A stretch of 64,000 bases of DNA from Enoplosus armatus (taxonomy: Eukaryota > Chordata > Actinopteri > Centrarchiformes > Enoplosidae). The position numbers and the translations under genes were made by a program. Below the pieces are notes generated by a model. It made no database searches. It was given only the letters and a program-made list of their open reading frames with translations, and was not told the DNA's origin. Of the stretch, positions 37,032 to 39,870 are shown piece by piece (within the stretch, counting starts at the first letter, position 1; every line of letters begins with the position of its first letter). The DNA lies in NCBI RefSeq assembly GCF_043641665.1, contig NC_092189.1:14042833-14106832 (forward strand), read 5' to 3'.

Positions 37032-39594
37032 AAACACCAACCGAATGGTTTCCACAAAGATATGCTCACATGCTCACCCCATCAAGCGAAGCTACAGGCA
37101 TGCATACAAATCATCTCATGACTACCAAGTGTGGTCAGCATTGATACCACTCTCTTCTCCTTAGATCTCTCCCTGCAGAGTGCCAAGACTTACTGAGGCT
37201 GGCTTTCTCTGCTAACCACATGTTGAAAGGAAAAGATTCGCGAGGCTTCATTCTCTTTTTATACACCTTGACTGTTGAATGCTTTCACTGTCTGAGAGAG
37301 GGGGAAAAACTCTCTGCAGACATTTTCAAAGCCAAGATTTAAGCCCCAACCTGCATTCATGCTTTTTTTCTCTCTTTCTTTTCGACATACTGTTGTTGTC
37401 CCCAGTTAATTTTATTTTGCCTCGCATTGTGTTTTCTATTATCCCCCCTTAAAACCCTGCTTTCTTAAACTGTGTGTCAGGATCAAAACTGGGAGGCCCG
37501 GCTCTTTCTTCTCCTCGACAAGAAGACTGATGGTTTTTATTGAGCCTGTATCTCAGAGAGACATTCGATCTCTATAGTACACACCATGTGGAAGAAGCAG
37601 AAAATCACTCCAAAACATGATGCATTAGCAAACACGGTATATAACAGTAAAATAATTCAAATCCCAGTTTAATTGCTCTAAATTAATTAGATGATTGATG
37701 GATGATTGTTTGAGCTAGCCAAGACATTTTCCACAAACTTCACTCCTTCCTATCTTCTATGTTTGTGGTGACATTTCCCACAACACACACATTTAACCCT
37801 GAAACTAACCTGCTTTATGGCCGGTTAACTTGACCTTTACCACTGGTCTCAGGTCAGTTTTCAGGCTGCAGCTGGTGATACAACTCTCTGAACAGACTGC
37901 ACCACAGCAGTTCTATTAGTTCTCATTAAACTAAAGCTATACGTCAGAATTTATGTATAATTTCCATTGAGTTATTGTGATATAATCTACTGTCAAATAG
38001 GTTAGGATTGCCTTTTTGAATATAAAGTTCAGGCTTCTATCCATGTTAAGCTCTTTTGTAATTATGTGGTTTTAGATTTTCTAGAAAATGTATTTTATTA
38101 CATTATTTATGTAATTTAATATACTTAGAATTACAATTTAAACAACAGTCATTTTAACAAATTTTAGCTAATTTTCACCATTATAATTGTTCAGTATCAT
38201 GATAATAATTCTCATTTTAAATGCCAAACTGTGTGAGAAAAAACACGGTACTGAACGCTGCACACTGTCAGCACTGAATTTATTGAAAAAGCCGATCAGG
38301 CATTAAACTCACTCAGCCCGTAGCTCGAGTATAAAGATGTTCATTTTGTGAGTTTAATGCGTTGAATGTTGCTTTTTCAATAATGTTAGTGCTGACAGTG
38401 TGCAGTTCTCTACCTTTGTTTTGCATTTCTTCACTCTCCTGTGCACTCGTTGACCAGTTGTGCATTAGACAATATTTATCTAAAATGCCATAAAGGCAAA
38501 GTGAAATTAAATTTGAATTAAATTATGAAAAGAGGTTGCTACATTTAAAATATATCCCTATATTGATTCATCTGCGGAGGAATTACAGTTTACAAATGCA
38601 TGGATAAATTCTCAACATTAACTAAACTACATGACAAATTACATTACAGATTGTTTCTATCTACTGCTTATAATTGCTAAGTTTAAAATAAAGGGTAAAG
38701 CACTTAAGGTACAGTGCTTTTCTACTTCAGCAGAACGAAGCGCTTCACAATGCTTCTCATTCACAGACTCACAAACAGATGGTTGGCTGAGCTGCCTCAC
38801 TATCAGGAGAAATTCTTGTGGTTTAATCTGTTGCTCAAGGTGTTGCTCGACATTTGGATTAGGATGAACCGGGAATTGAACCACTCACCCACCACCTGAG
38901 CCCTGAGTCATTTATTTCTGCACCTGCCATAGTCAGAGTCCCTGAAACTGCATTTGCACTGGAAGAAAAGTTCTTATGTACCTTCCTGGTTTGTGCCGTG
39001 AAGAAATCGGGCCGATTTGTCCGACCTGGTGGCGCACAGTGAAAGATTTAGCATAGAAGAAGACAGATGTACATTAATTATACTCTTATCTCAGAATGAA
39101 TGGACCAGTGATTTACTGATCAAAATGTTATCACCTATAACATTACCACCATGGCCTTTGTATAAACATGGGATTTAAGTAATGATAACCATTTCTCAAC
39201 CTTGAATTAATTTCATACTGTTTCAGACCCCCGCAGTGCTCCAGTCTCCCCCTCTCCCTTGAGAAAAGCTGCGTCCCAGACAGAGCCGGACATCTCGGTT
39301 CCCGGGACTCCAGTCACGCGCACCGGCTCCGGGGGCCGCCGTAAACTGGGATCCCGTCACGGCTGGGGGCTGGGGTTGGCCAGAGGAGGCTCTGGAGTTT
39401 CCCAATCCTTCAGTCCCGGTGACCACAAATCACCGCCCCGCCTGCGGCTGCGCTCCAGCCAGAACACCTCCACTGTGCTCTGGGAGGGAGAGAGAAGCGA
39501 AACAAACACACCCCAGGCAGCAGACGCACCACTGACCAGTCAGGAGAGTGTCGGGGAGGATGAAGGCAGAAGTGAGGAGGAGAAAGTGGAATGA
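15..39594 (+). CDS. ccdc88b: ccdc88b-like Hook-related coiled-coil protein (whole gene, 5' partial)
   Basis: Cytoplasmic scaffold of the CCDC88/HkRP family. Members join microtubules through an N-terminal HOOK domain and dimerise through a long coiled coil. Mammalian CCDC88B (HkRP3, Gipie) is linked to lymphocyte function, DOCK8 and GRP78. Coding exons: 15-123, 6216-6285, 6490-6548, 9012-9095, 9969-10109, 11967-12112, 12513-12594, 13358-13516, 14765-14908, 15097-15262, 15490-15605, 16067-16135, 17397-18107, 19402-19581, 21550-21890, 22071-22230, 23232-23624, 25423-25584, 26148-26425, 26650-26793, 28595-28781, 30959-31104, 35009-35116, 36830-36981, 39227-39594. All junctions are GT-AG and phases match, giving 1557 whole codons. 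HOOK remainder is residues 1-154, coiled coil about 185-1370, tail 1385-1557. Family assignment rests on residue patterns recalled from CCDC88A. The b paralogue is inferred from the short tail without a Galpha-binding motif and from the macrod1 neighbour. ccdc88a or ccdc88c are less likely. The start codon lies before the window. Confidence 0.88.
575..940 (+). repeat. dispersed repeat family B, copy 1
   Basis: Shares an ordered series of strings with 27510-27985: GGTTCACTCTCA, GCTCTCAT, TTAGCAG/TTAGCG, TGGTGAACA-like, GGTGGAGACAAAAACAGAGCTAA against GGTAGAGACCAAAAATAGAGCTAA, and CTTACATTCA. No coding capacity. Probably a short non-autonomous element; class not determined. Confidence 0.6.
1095..1560 (+). 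repeat. dispersed repeat family A, copy 1
   Basis: Contains AAAGACTGGAAACGGGGAAACAG, then CACCTACCAGCACC, a TAACGCGTTATAT block, a reversed half (AGCTGTTTCCCC, AGTCTTTATAA) and a degraded terminus near GAACTGTTCCTTTGAG. The same order of blocks recurs at 10127-10640, 29465-29830 and 55890-56882. The two halves are roughly inverted, as in a foldback or MITE-type element. This is the most diverged copy. Confidence 0.65.
2676..2702 (+). repeat. (GT)n microsatellite
   Basis: Uninterrupted GT run inside intron 1, followed by a short GA run. On the minus strand it makes spurious poly-Thr-His open frames. Confidence 0.95.
2925..3118 (+). repeat. degenerate TTCTATTCTG-type pyrimidine tandem tract
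   Basis: About 190 bases dominated by imperfect 5- and 10-base units TTCTA/TTCTG/TTCTAC with purine interruptions. Simple-sequence tract with no coding or RNA-gene signal. Confidence 0.75.
6216..6285 (+). CDS. ccdc88b: ccdc88b exon 2 (HOOK domain)
   Basis: 70 bp. Acceptor TGCTTTAG, donor CAG|GTACGA, ends in phase 1. Encodes LQQLILISLPNVAILGQDPL, the counterpart of the CCDC88A segment with QQLIMMxLPxVLIxG before the conserved leucine helix. Confidence 0.93.
6298..6402 (+). repeat. local direct duplication, copy 1 (intron 2)
   Basis: About 105 bases nearly identical to 7137-7240. Shared strings include AACACGATCCTATC, GTATCTCAGCAGCAAGAAAG and GAGTCCATATCTCTGCTATC. It lies between exons 2 and 3, while the partner lies in intron 3. 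Confidence 0.9.
6490..6548 (+). CDS. ccdc88b: ccdc88b exon 3 (HOOK domain)
   Basis: 59 bp. Acceptor TGTCCTCAG, donor CAG|GTGATA. The split codon gives Glu, then AAVEELRRLLLLLLGCAVQ. The poly-leucine plus GCAVQ signature is highly characteristic of the CCDC88/Hook family HOOK domain. Confidence 0.95.
6925..7380 (+). repeat. fish dispersed repeat, transposon-like fragment
   Basis: Contains ATTATTCACCTCCC, a later AGTATTCACCC, then GTGCAGCCAGTTGGCTGG, AAGTCACATAATTA and AGATCACCTGTGTG. These are strings I recognise from a widespread fish repeat whose copies start near a TATTCACC motif. Family class is not determined. The copy includes the duplicated segment at 7137-7240. Confidence 0.5.
7137..7240 (+). 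repeat. local direct duplication, copy 2 (intron 3)
   Basis: Partner of 6298-6402, differing mainly by a small insertion after GATCCTATC and a few substitutions. High identity suggests a recent local copying event. Confidence 0.9.
7437..7480 (+). repeat. (TAATG)n-like short tandem repeat
   Basis: Repeating units of the type TAATG, TAGAG and TAAAG. Small simple-sequence tract. Confidence 0.8.
7922..8550 (+). mobile_element. long foldback (inverted-repeat) element
   Basis: Left arm about 7922-8161 and right arm about 8323-8550 are reverse complements over about 230 bases with small differences. Left strings TGCCTCAGAAGTCAAAATGA, GCATCACAGACTCAGAGTGC and ATTCATTATTCAGG (as complement) recur inverted on the right. 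A spacer of about 160 bases separates the arms. No open frame of note. Best read as a MITE or foldback-type non-autonomous DNA element. Confidence 0.8.
8625..8945 (+). repeat. dispersed repeat with ATCGATTAAT / AATCGATGATG core
   Basis: Contains ATTCATCGATTAATTC on the left and GATTAATCGATGATGAAAATAG with CAATCGACTAATTGTTTCAG on the right, an imperfectly inverted pair. This resembles a very common percomorph repeat that places TTAGTCGATTAATCG at its ends. Class not determined. Confidence 0.55.
9012..9095 (+). CDS. ccdc88b: ccdc88b exon 4 (HOOK domain)
   Basis: 84 bp, phase 0-0. Acceptor GTGTCCACAG, donor CAG|GTACGT. Encodes CERKETFIQQIQSLDIETQA, equivalent to the CCDC88A stretch with KEEFIExIQGLDxxTxAA. 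Confidence 0.95.
9096..9968 (+). other. intron 4
   Basis: 873 bases without an exon. A pair of short direct repeats (GTAATTGCCGGCATTACAATAA and the later TTACAGTAACAGCATGTTGC unit) occurs around 9521-9600. Otherwise nothing seen. Confidence 0.6.
9969..10109 (+). CDS. ccdc88b: ccdc88b exon 5 (end of HOOK domain)
   Basis: 141 bp, phase 0-0. Acceptor CTTGCTGCAG, donor GAG|GTATAC. Encodes VTQDARVVLPLRWEEL and EGADLQLVFNSMAKQIQSLL, then QRDTHLE. This matches the last helices of the HOOK domain (CCDC88A QWMEV, LLKNMALHLKRLIDERDEH). A dispersed repeat begins about 17 bases past the donor. Confidence 0.94.
10110..11966 (+). other. intron 5
   Basis: Begins with family A repeat (10127-10640). The remaining 1.3 kb is AT-rich with no exon, promoter or RNA gene that I can support. 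A pyrimidine-rich stretch (about 11875-11966) leads into the exon 6 acceptor. Confidence 0.65.
10127..10640 (+). repeat. dispersed repeat family A, copy 2
   Basis: Starts AAAGGAATTGTTTGATATTTGGG, then GAGAGTTAGATGAACGCATTGATACCACTCTCATG, GGTTAGCTTAGCTTAGCAT, CAGGGGGAAACAGCTAGCCTGG, then the inverted half with CCAGTCTTTGTGCTAAGCTAAGCTAAC and AGCTTCATATTTACA. The best-preserved left half in the window. Palindromic layout as in MITE-type elements. Confidence 0.8.
11967..12112 (+). CDS. ccdc88b: ccdc88b exon 6 (linker and start of coiled coil)
   Basis: 146 bp, ends phase 2. Acceptor CTCTGTCCCAG, donor CT|GTGAGT. A polar Ala/Pro/Gly-rich linker (QADSTTAPLGGRSEEPPQG) is followed by LALQLADSKAKLRRLKQQL, matching the conserved LSVELADAKAKIRRLRQEL start of the family coiled coil. 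Confidence 0.95.
12113..12512 (+). other. intron 6
   Basis: 400 bases. Starts with a GT-rich run just after the donor and contains a poly-T tract (about 12378-12391). Acceptor is a run of eight T then AG. Nothing else seen. Confidence 0.7.
12513..12594 (+). CDS. ccdc88b: ccdc88b exon 7 (coiled coil)
   Basis: 82 bp. Acceptor TTTTTTTTAG, donor GAG|GTACAA. Completes a Leu codon, then EDKGDQ and ILDYNQEIQTMEEQLKKLQK, corresponding to CCDC88A EQLLDCKQELEQMEIELKRLQQE. Confidence 0.93.
12595..13357 (+). other. intron 7
   Basis: 763 bases without an exon. Ends with (TG)11 at 13327-13348, leaving only nine bases before the exon 8 start. Confidence 0.7.
13358..13516 (+). CDS. ccdc88b: ccdc88b exon 8 (coiled coil)
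   Basis: 159 bp, phase 0-0. Acceptor GCGCCTGCAG directly after a TG tract, donor AAG|GTACAA. Encodes LRDELDCARERATRAEQLQT and LQSCKHRLRSLELTRTQLK, matching YRDELDALREKAIRVDKLE of CCDC88A. Confidence 0.95.
13517..14764 (+). other. intron 8
   Basis: 1.25 kb without an exon. CA-rich just past the donor. A (TA)n tract at about 14478-14520 runs directly into a (GA)n tract at 14521-14550. Confidence 0.7.
14478..14550 (+). repeat. (TA)n-(GA)n compound microsatellite
   Basis: About 43 bases of near-perfect TA repeat followed directly by about 30 bases of GA repeat. Confidence 0.95.
14765..14908 (+). CDS. ccdc88b: ccdc88b exon 9 (coiled coil)
   Basis: 144 bp, phase 0-0. Acceptor CGCCCCCTGCAG, donor GAG|GTGGTG. 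Encodes LRETKALLEEQLADARARCS and LRELERDNLLLRQKIMDVE, matching LLETKTMLEDQLEGTRARS and LHELEKENLQLKAKLHDME of CCDC88A. Confidence 0.95.
15097..15262 (+). CDS. ccdc88b: ccdc88b exon 10 (coiled coil)
   Basis: 166 bp, ends phase 1. Acceptor is TGTGTGTAG at the end of a (TG)7 run; donor ATTG|GTCAGA. Encodes ERQRVDELLEMNMSLEVDLR and SELDSDEELSELI. The frame would close soon after the donor (QST stop), supporting the splice site chosen. Confidence 0.93.
15490..15605 (+). CDS. ccdc88b: ccdc88b exon 11 (coiled coil)
   Basis: 116 bp. Acceptor CCGTCTGTCTCAG, donor GAG|GTCAGG. The split Asp codon is followed by QKPLSVEVGEA and STLRLLGAEQENAELRRRLE, matching QKSLGHEVNEL..RLLKLEMENQSL of CCDC88A. Confidence 0.93.
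15606..16066 (+). other. intron 11
   Basis: 461 bases; no exon, repeat array or other signal recognised. Confidence 0.6.
16067..16135 (+). CDS. ccdc88b: ccdc88b exon 12 (coiled coil)
   Basis: 69 bp, phase 0-0. Acceptor CTATCGCTGCAG, donor GAG|GTGAGC. Encodes ADSPDAKDELACLEMEHQSTLRE (split here as ADSPDAKD and ELACLEMEHQSTLRE). Short linker exon with weaker similarity than its neighbours, supported mainly by frame and splice sites. Confidence 0.85.
16136..17396 (+). other. intron 12
   Basis: 1.26 kb; CA-rich patches around 16560-16680 but no long array. No exon or RNA gene recognised. Confidence 0.6.
17397..18107 (+). CDS. ccdc88b: ccdc88b exon 13, giant exon with Glu/Lys/Arg-rich insert
   Basis: 711 bp, phase 0-0, about 237 residues. 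Acceptor ATACTTTTCAG, donor GAG|GTATGG. The first 28 residues (FQNLKNENGILKQRLEQLV...) and the last 71 (GPDVELLTNRLQEAQEEADR to GDARRQIE) are normal coiled coil. Between them, bases about 17481-17894 encode about 138 residues dominated by E, K, R and G with no heptad pattern. The purine bias keeps antisense frames open too. No counterpart in CCDC88A that I recall. The exon as a whole is sound because both ends are in frame with good splice sites. Confidence 0.88.
18110..18180 (+). repeat. GGAT-type minisatellite at the exon 13 donor
   Basis: Two near-identical units of about 28 bases (TGGATGGATGGGTGGAGGGATGA type) beginning two or three bases past the exon 13 donor. Confidence 0.85.
18560..19075 (+). 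repeat. dispersed repeat family C, copy 1
   Basis: Contains CAGGATGAACTATGAGAACTTTGGTGATCCC, CATTCCCATCAGCCTCAGCTGTAC, TTTGTGTTTAGTGCTAATCAG, ATGCTAATGTTAGCATTTAGCTCAAAG and CACAGAGCTGCTAGCATAGCTGT. The same blocks appear at 25690-25960, 44395-44685 and inverted at 33690-34480. A common percomorph repeat with no protein. Confidence 0.75.
19402..19581 (+). CDS. ccdc88b: ccdc88b exon 14 (coiled coil)
   Basis: 180 bp, phase 0-0. Acceptor TTCCCTCAG|GTT; a second in-frame AG nine bases later (CTTCAG|TCG) could remove Val-Leu-Gln. Encodes MEEELCRLRSQTELHRMQTT and LEGERAALERDRDTLRSTVD. Donor AAG|GTTGAA is weak and is followed within about 15 bases by a (CA)n array, so the exact 3' end is the least certain in the gene. 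The chosen site keeps the next exon in frame. Confidence 0.85.
19582..21549 (+). other. intron 14
   Basis: Opens with a CA microsatellite (about 19600-19630). The remaining 1.9 kb is AT-rich with no exon recognised; the open frame at 20964-21248 has no family resemblance or good splice flanks. Confidence 0.65.
21550..21890 (+). CDS. ccdc88b: ccdc88b exon 15 (coiled coil)
   Basis: 341 bp, ends phase 2. Acceptor TCTCTTTATCAG, donor CACAG|GTACAC. Encodes LELTVQTLRAELERQGRSLE and LEAELREATLEAESLARARD, a strongly charged heptad coil rich in Glu, Arg, Leu and Ala. Base composition is markedly GC-rich compared with flanking introns. Confidence 0.94.
21891..22070 (+). other. intron 15, bracketed by CA and TG repeats
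   Basis: 180 bases. The donor is GTACACACAC and the acceptor follows (TG)16 at 22036-22067 with only CAG between the tract and exon 16. The CA-rich start and TG-rich end are complementary. Confidence 0.85.
22071..22230 (+). CDS. ccdc88b: ccdc88b exon 16 (coiled coil)
   Basis: 160 bp. Acceptor is the CAG directly after a TG tract, donor CAG|GTGTGT. The split Arg codon is followed by HVCQQLSES, KELCIRLQDLEQKLSTRLAS and LQEQYADAQAKISSLSQ, matching RYKLLESKLESTLKKSLEIKEE-type helices of CCDC88A. Confidence 0.93.
22231..23231 (+). other. intron 16
   Basis: 1.0 kb; GT-rich for the first 25 bases, then AT-rich sequence without a recognised exon or repeat. Confidence 0.6.
23232..23624 (+). CDS. ccdc88b: ccdc88b exon 17 (coiled coil plus polar spacer)
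   Basis: 393 bp, phase 0-0. Acceptor CTCTCTTATCAG, donor GAG|GTGTGT. Begins with coil (ELSTEVERLSRKLQKAEAEL, SLSQSLKKSESLLQLEKRR). A Ser/Asn/Asp-rich spacer of about 55 residues follows (VASNSNSDSSNETHVCQ and onward), then a short coil NERLIGLEKE. The spacer sits where CCDC88A has its SSPPISGED interruption, so a break in the rod here is probably ancestral. Confidence 0.92.
23661..23726 (+). repeat. (TG)33 microsatellite
   Basis: 66 uninterrupted bases starting 36 bases past the exon 17 donor. Confidence 0.97.
24251..24815 (+). mobile_element. non-autonomous hAT-like element
   Basis: Begins CAGTGGTGGAAGAAGTACTC and ends TTACTTTCCACTACTG, near-perfect terminal inverted repeats of a very common fish element rich in AAGTACTTTTACTT-type strings. 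Interior matches the usual pattern (TACTCAAGTAAAAGTACCAGTAC, GTAAAAGCTACAGTATTTTCCCTC). Flanking 8-mers ACATTGCT and ACTTTGGC share five positions, which could be a decayed 8-base target duplication. No transposase frame. Confidence 0.8.
25423..25584 (+). CDS. ccdc88b: ccdc88b exon 18 (coiled coil)
   Basis: 162 bp, phase 0-0. Acceptor TTTCTCTCCCTCAG, donor CAG|GTGACC. Encodes EQLEALRRHSLSLQDSCTRL and QTLNTQLQ, clearly the counterpart of CCDC88A LQAQILALQRQTVSLQEQN and LQTQNAKLQ. Confidence 0.95.
25585..26147 (+). other. intron 18
   Basis: 563 bases, largely a family C repeat fragment (25690-25960). Ends in a short CA run directly before the acceptor AG. Confidence 0.7.
25690..25960 (+). repeat. 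dispersed repeat family C, copy 2
   Basis: Contains GACATTCATGTCTCTCTCAGGATGAATTGTAAAAACTTTGG, CTAGCGCCATCATCAGGTCAAA, TTCCCATCAGCCTCACCTG and TTAGCATGCCGACATTTAGCTCAAAGC in the same order as copy 1. Confidence 0.75.
26148..26425 (+). CDS. ccdc88b: ccdc88b exon 19 (coiled coil)
   Basis: 278 bp, ends phase 2. Acceptor CACACACAG preceded by CA repeats rather than pyrimidines; donor CCAG|GTACAA. Encodes ALRRDHDRMMALQQRQEVEL and EELLDKHSQLRSNTRSLEAQ, then HRELEAR, matching KDHEKLELLHERQASEYESL and HGTLKSAHKNLEVEHRDLEDR of CCDC88A. Confidence 0.95.
26650..26793 (+). CDS. ccdc88b: ccdc88b exon 20 (coiled coil)
   Basis: 144 bp. Acceptor GCAATCTGAAG|G is poor in pyrimidines; donor AGAG|GTAACG. The split Arg codon is followed by YKELLDGKTQLEEREQEMKM and LERERELERLKEDNER, matching RYNQLLKQKGQLEDLEKMLK and KKLCGENDRL of CCDC88A. 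Confidence 0.93.
26794..28594 (+). other. intron 20
   Basis: 1.8 kb; contains family B repeat (27510-27985). No exon recognised. Confidence 0.65.
27510..27985 (+). repeat. dispersed repeat family B, copy 2
   Basis: Partner of 575-940, better preserved at the 3' side (GGACTTACATTCACCAGGTGG, TGCTGCCCCCAAGTGGCC, TTATTGCAGGTTTAAG). Confidence 0.65.
28595..28781 (+). CDS. ccdc88b: ccdc88b exon 21 (coiled coil)
   Basis: 187 bp. Acceptor GTGTGTTGCAG, donor CAG|GTATTA. Encodes LQAQQKEWLASQAELL, QLERTRLEGELSALRETNQS and LSNARLTSQYQ, matching SKLEQTRLEAEFSKLKEQYQ and STKLNNQCE of CCDC88A. Confidence 0.95.
28782..30958 (+). other. intron 21
   Basis: 2.2 kb; CA-rich just past the donor (28790-28810), family A repeat at 29465-29830, and a short TG run into the exon 22 acceptor. 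No exon recognised. Confidence 0.65.
29465..29830 (+). repeat. dispersed repeat family A, copy 3
   Basis: Starts TTAAAGGAATAGTTGG, then GAGAGTTAGATACGACTCTCATGTCTG, TTAGCTTAGCATAAAGACTGG, CAGGGGGAAACAGCTAGCC, ending CTAACTCTCGGCAAGAAAGCGAATG and AAAATGTGGAACTA. Both ends are recognisable, so this is the most complete copy. Confidence 0.8.
30959..31104 (+). CDS. ccdc88b: ccdc88b exon 22 (coiled coil)
   Basis: 146 bp, ends phase 2. Acceptor GTGTGTGTAG, donor CCA|GTCAGT. Encodes LLTQLKGNMEEENRQLAEQN, NRALLEQSLERRDQHYSQQREYQ (in part), the most conserved block of the family rod (LLSQLKGNLEEENRHLLDQ, RTLLEQNMESKD). Confidence 0.96.
33690..34480 (-). repeat. dispersed repeat family C, inverted copies
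   Basis: Reverse-complement strings of copies 1 and 2 (GGTGCTTTGAGCTAAATATTAACG, CAGAGGCTGATGGGAATGTCATTA, TTCATCCTGAGGGGA). A second related block from about 34000 follows (GTCAAGGGATCACCAAACT, TCCATCTAATAGTTGTTGACATATTTTAG). Two copies meet at the hairpin at 33945-33997. Confidence 0.7.
33945..33997 (+). repeat. perfect 24-bp inverted repeat (hairpin)
   Basis: Left arm 33945-33968 (AGAAATGTCTCGACAACTAT then TGGA) and right arm 33974-33997 are exact reverse complements, with a five-base TGGAT loop. It lies at the junction of inverted family C repeat copies. Confidence 0.95.
35009..35116 (+). CDS. ccdc88b: ccdc88b exon 23 (end of coiled coil)
   Basis: 108 bp. Acceptor TTTTCCTTCAG, donor CCAA|GTACTG. 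The split Gln codon is followed by EKLSELRREKQKLVEKIMDQ and YRVLEPSMQSPASKAK, the hallmark end of the rod (LNELRRQKEKLEEKIMDQYK, DPSPP in CCDC88A). Confidence 0.96.
36145..36252 (+). repeat. direct repeat flanking exon 24, copy 1
   Basis: Near-identical to 37420-37521: CCTCGCATTGTGTTTTCTATTATCCC, GTTTCTTAA, GACCAAAACTAGGAGG against GATCAAAACTGGGAGG, and CAAGAAGAC. Confidence 0.88.
36719..36773 (+). repeat. (CA)27 microsatellite upstream of exon 24
   Basis: Uninterrupted AC/CA run ending 57 bases before exon 24. Confidence 0.97.
36830..36981 (+). CDS. ccdc88b: ccdc88b exon 24 (basic tail start)
   Basis: 152 bp, ends phase 1. Acceptor TGTGTCCTCATAG, donor CTTG|GTGAGA. Encodes KSNWIADRMKKLIKPR, then GGGREGRALFTAAGSVENLA and DSSEFTSDAHTPQL. 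This corresponds to RGNWITLKMRKLIKSKK of CCDC88A, the basic segment after the coiled coil. Flanked on both sides by long CA arrays. Confidence 0.94.
36989..37024 (+). repeat. (CA)18 microsatellite downstream of exon 24
   Basis: Begins directly after GTGAGAC at the exon 24 donor and continues as imperfect CAAACACA. Confidence 0.96.
37165..37196 (+). CDS. ccdc88b: possible alternative terminal exon of ccdc88b
   Basis: A good acceptor (TCTCTTCTCCTTAG, 37151-37164) is in the right phase for exon 24: the split codon gives Asp, then LSLQSAKTY and a TGA stop. If used, the protein would end about 122 residues earlier than with exon 25. Only splice logic supports it; it may be a chance acceptor. Confidence 0.25.
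37420..37521 (+). repeat. direct repeat flanking exon 24, copy 2
   Basis: Partner of 36145-36252, same orientation, about 1.27 kb away. Confidence 0.88.
38258..38405 (+). repeat. inverted repeat (hairpin), about 65-base arms
   Basis: Left CTGCACACTGTCAGCACTGA, TTTATTGAAAAAGC and GCATTAAACTCAC are mirrored as GTGAGTTTAATGC, GCTTTTTCAATAATG and GTGCTGACAGTGTGCAG. A small foldback or MITE-like unit in intron 24. Confidence 0.85.
39227..39594 (+). CDS. ccdc88b: ccdc88b exon 25 (terminal coding exon)
   Basis: Acceptor ATACTGTTTCAG; stop TGA at 39592-39594. About 122 residues rich in Ser, Pro, Gly and Arg (PVSPSPLRKAASQTEPDISV, GSRHGWGLGLARGGSG, SPPRLRLRSSQNTS), then an acidic end (GEDEGRSEEEKVE). 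Girdin and Daple have several hundred more residues with a Galpha-binding motif (LxxFLEE type) and a Daple C-terminal PDZ ligand. Neither is visible here, which favours the b paralogue. Confidence 0.93.
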
Positions 39595-39870
39595 GGAAGA
39601 GTGTGTCGATGTCTGTAGACTTTCAGAAATGTCCACCCTAACAAGTCATTTAGTCTGATTTTCCTTAAAAGAAGGAAAACAGCAGAATAAGTCAGATAAC
39701 GGTGACATTTTTTGAAAGAATTGTTCATTTATTTAAAAAATAAATACATGACTTGTTCAGGTGGATAGTTAAAAGTGTTTGCGAGTAGGCTATGTGTACA
39801 ACATTGTGAAATGTCTATGGGGTAACAAGTTAAATGTAATGCTGAATAAAAATTGGACTGCAAAGTAAAA
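39595..39870 (+). other. ccdc88b: ccdc88b 3' UTR (approximate)
   Basis: Non-coding sequence after the stop up to the vicinity of the polyadenylation signals. Extent inferred. Confidence 0.55.
39845..39850 (+). terminator. ccdc88b: polyadenylation signal AATAAA
   Basis: AATAAA about 250 bases past the ccdc88b stop. Alternatives of the same sequence lie at 39739-39744 and 39932-39937, so the site used is not certain. Confidence 0.5.

Larger units (their letters stand above)
36982..39226 (+). other. intron 24
   Basis: 2.2 kb; CA array at 36989-37024 beginning seven bases past the donor, a possible alternative terminal exon at 37165-37196, the second direct-repeat copy at 37420-37521, and an inverted repeat at 38258-38405. 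Otherwise AT-rich. Confidence 0.7.

Noticed and set aside
36576..37121. 181-residue frame through the CA arrays and exon 24
   Set aside because: Mostly poly-Thr-His from microsatellites; only 36830-36981 is coding, with clear splice sites.
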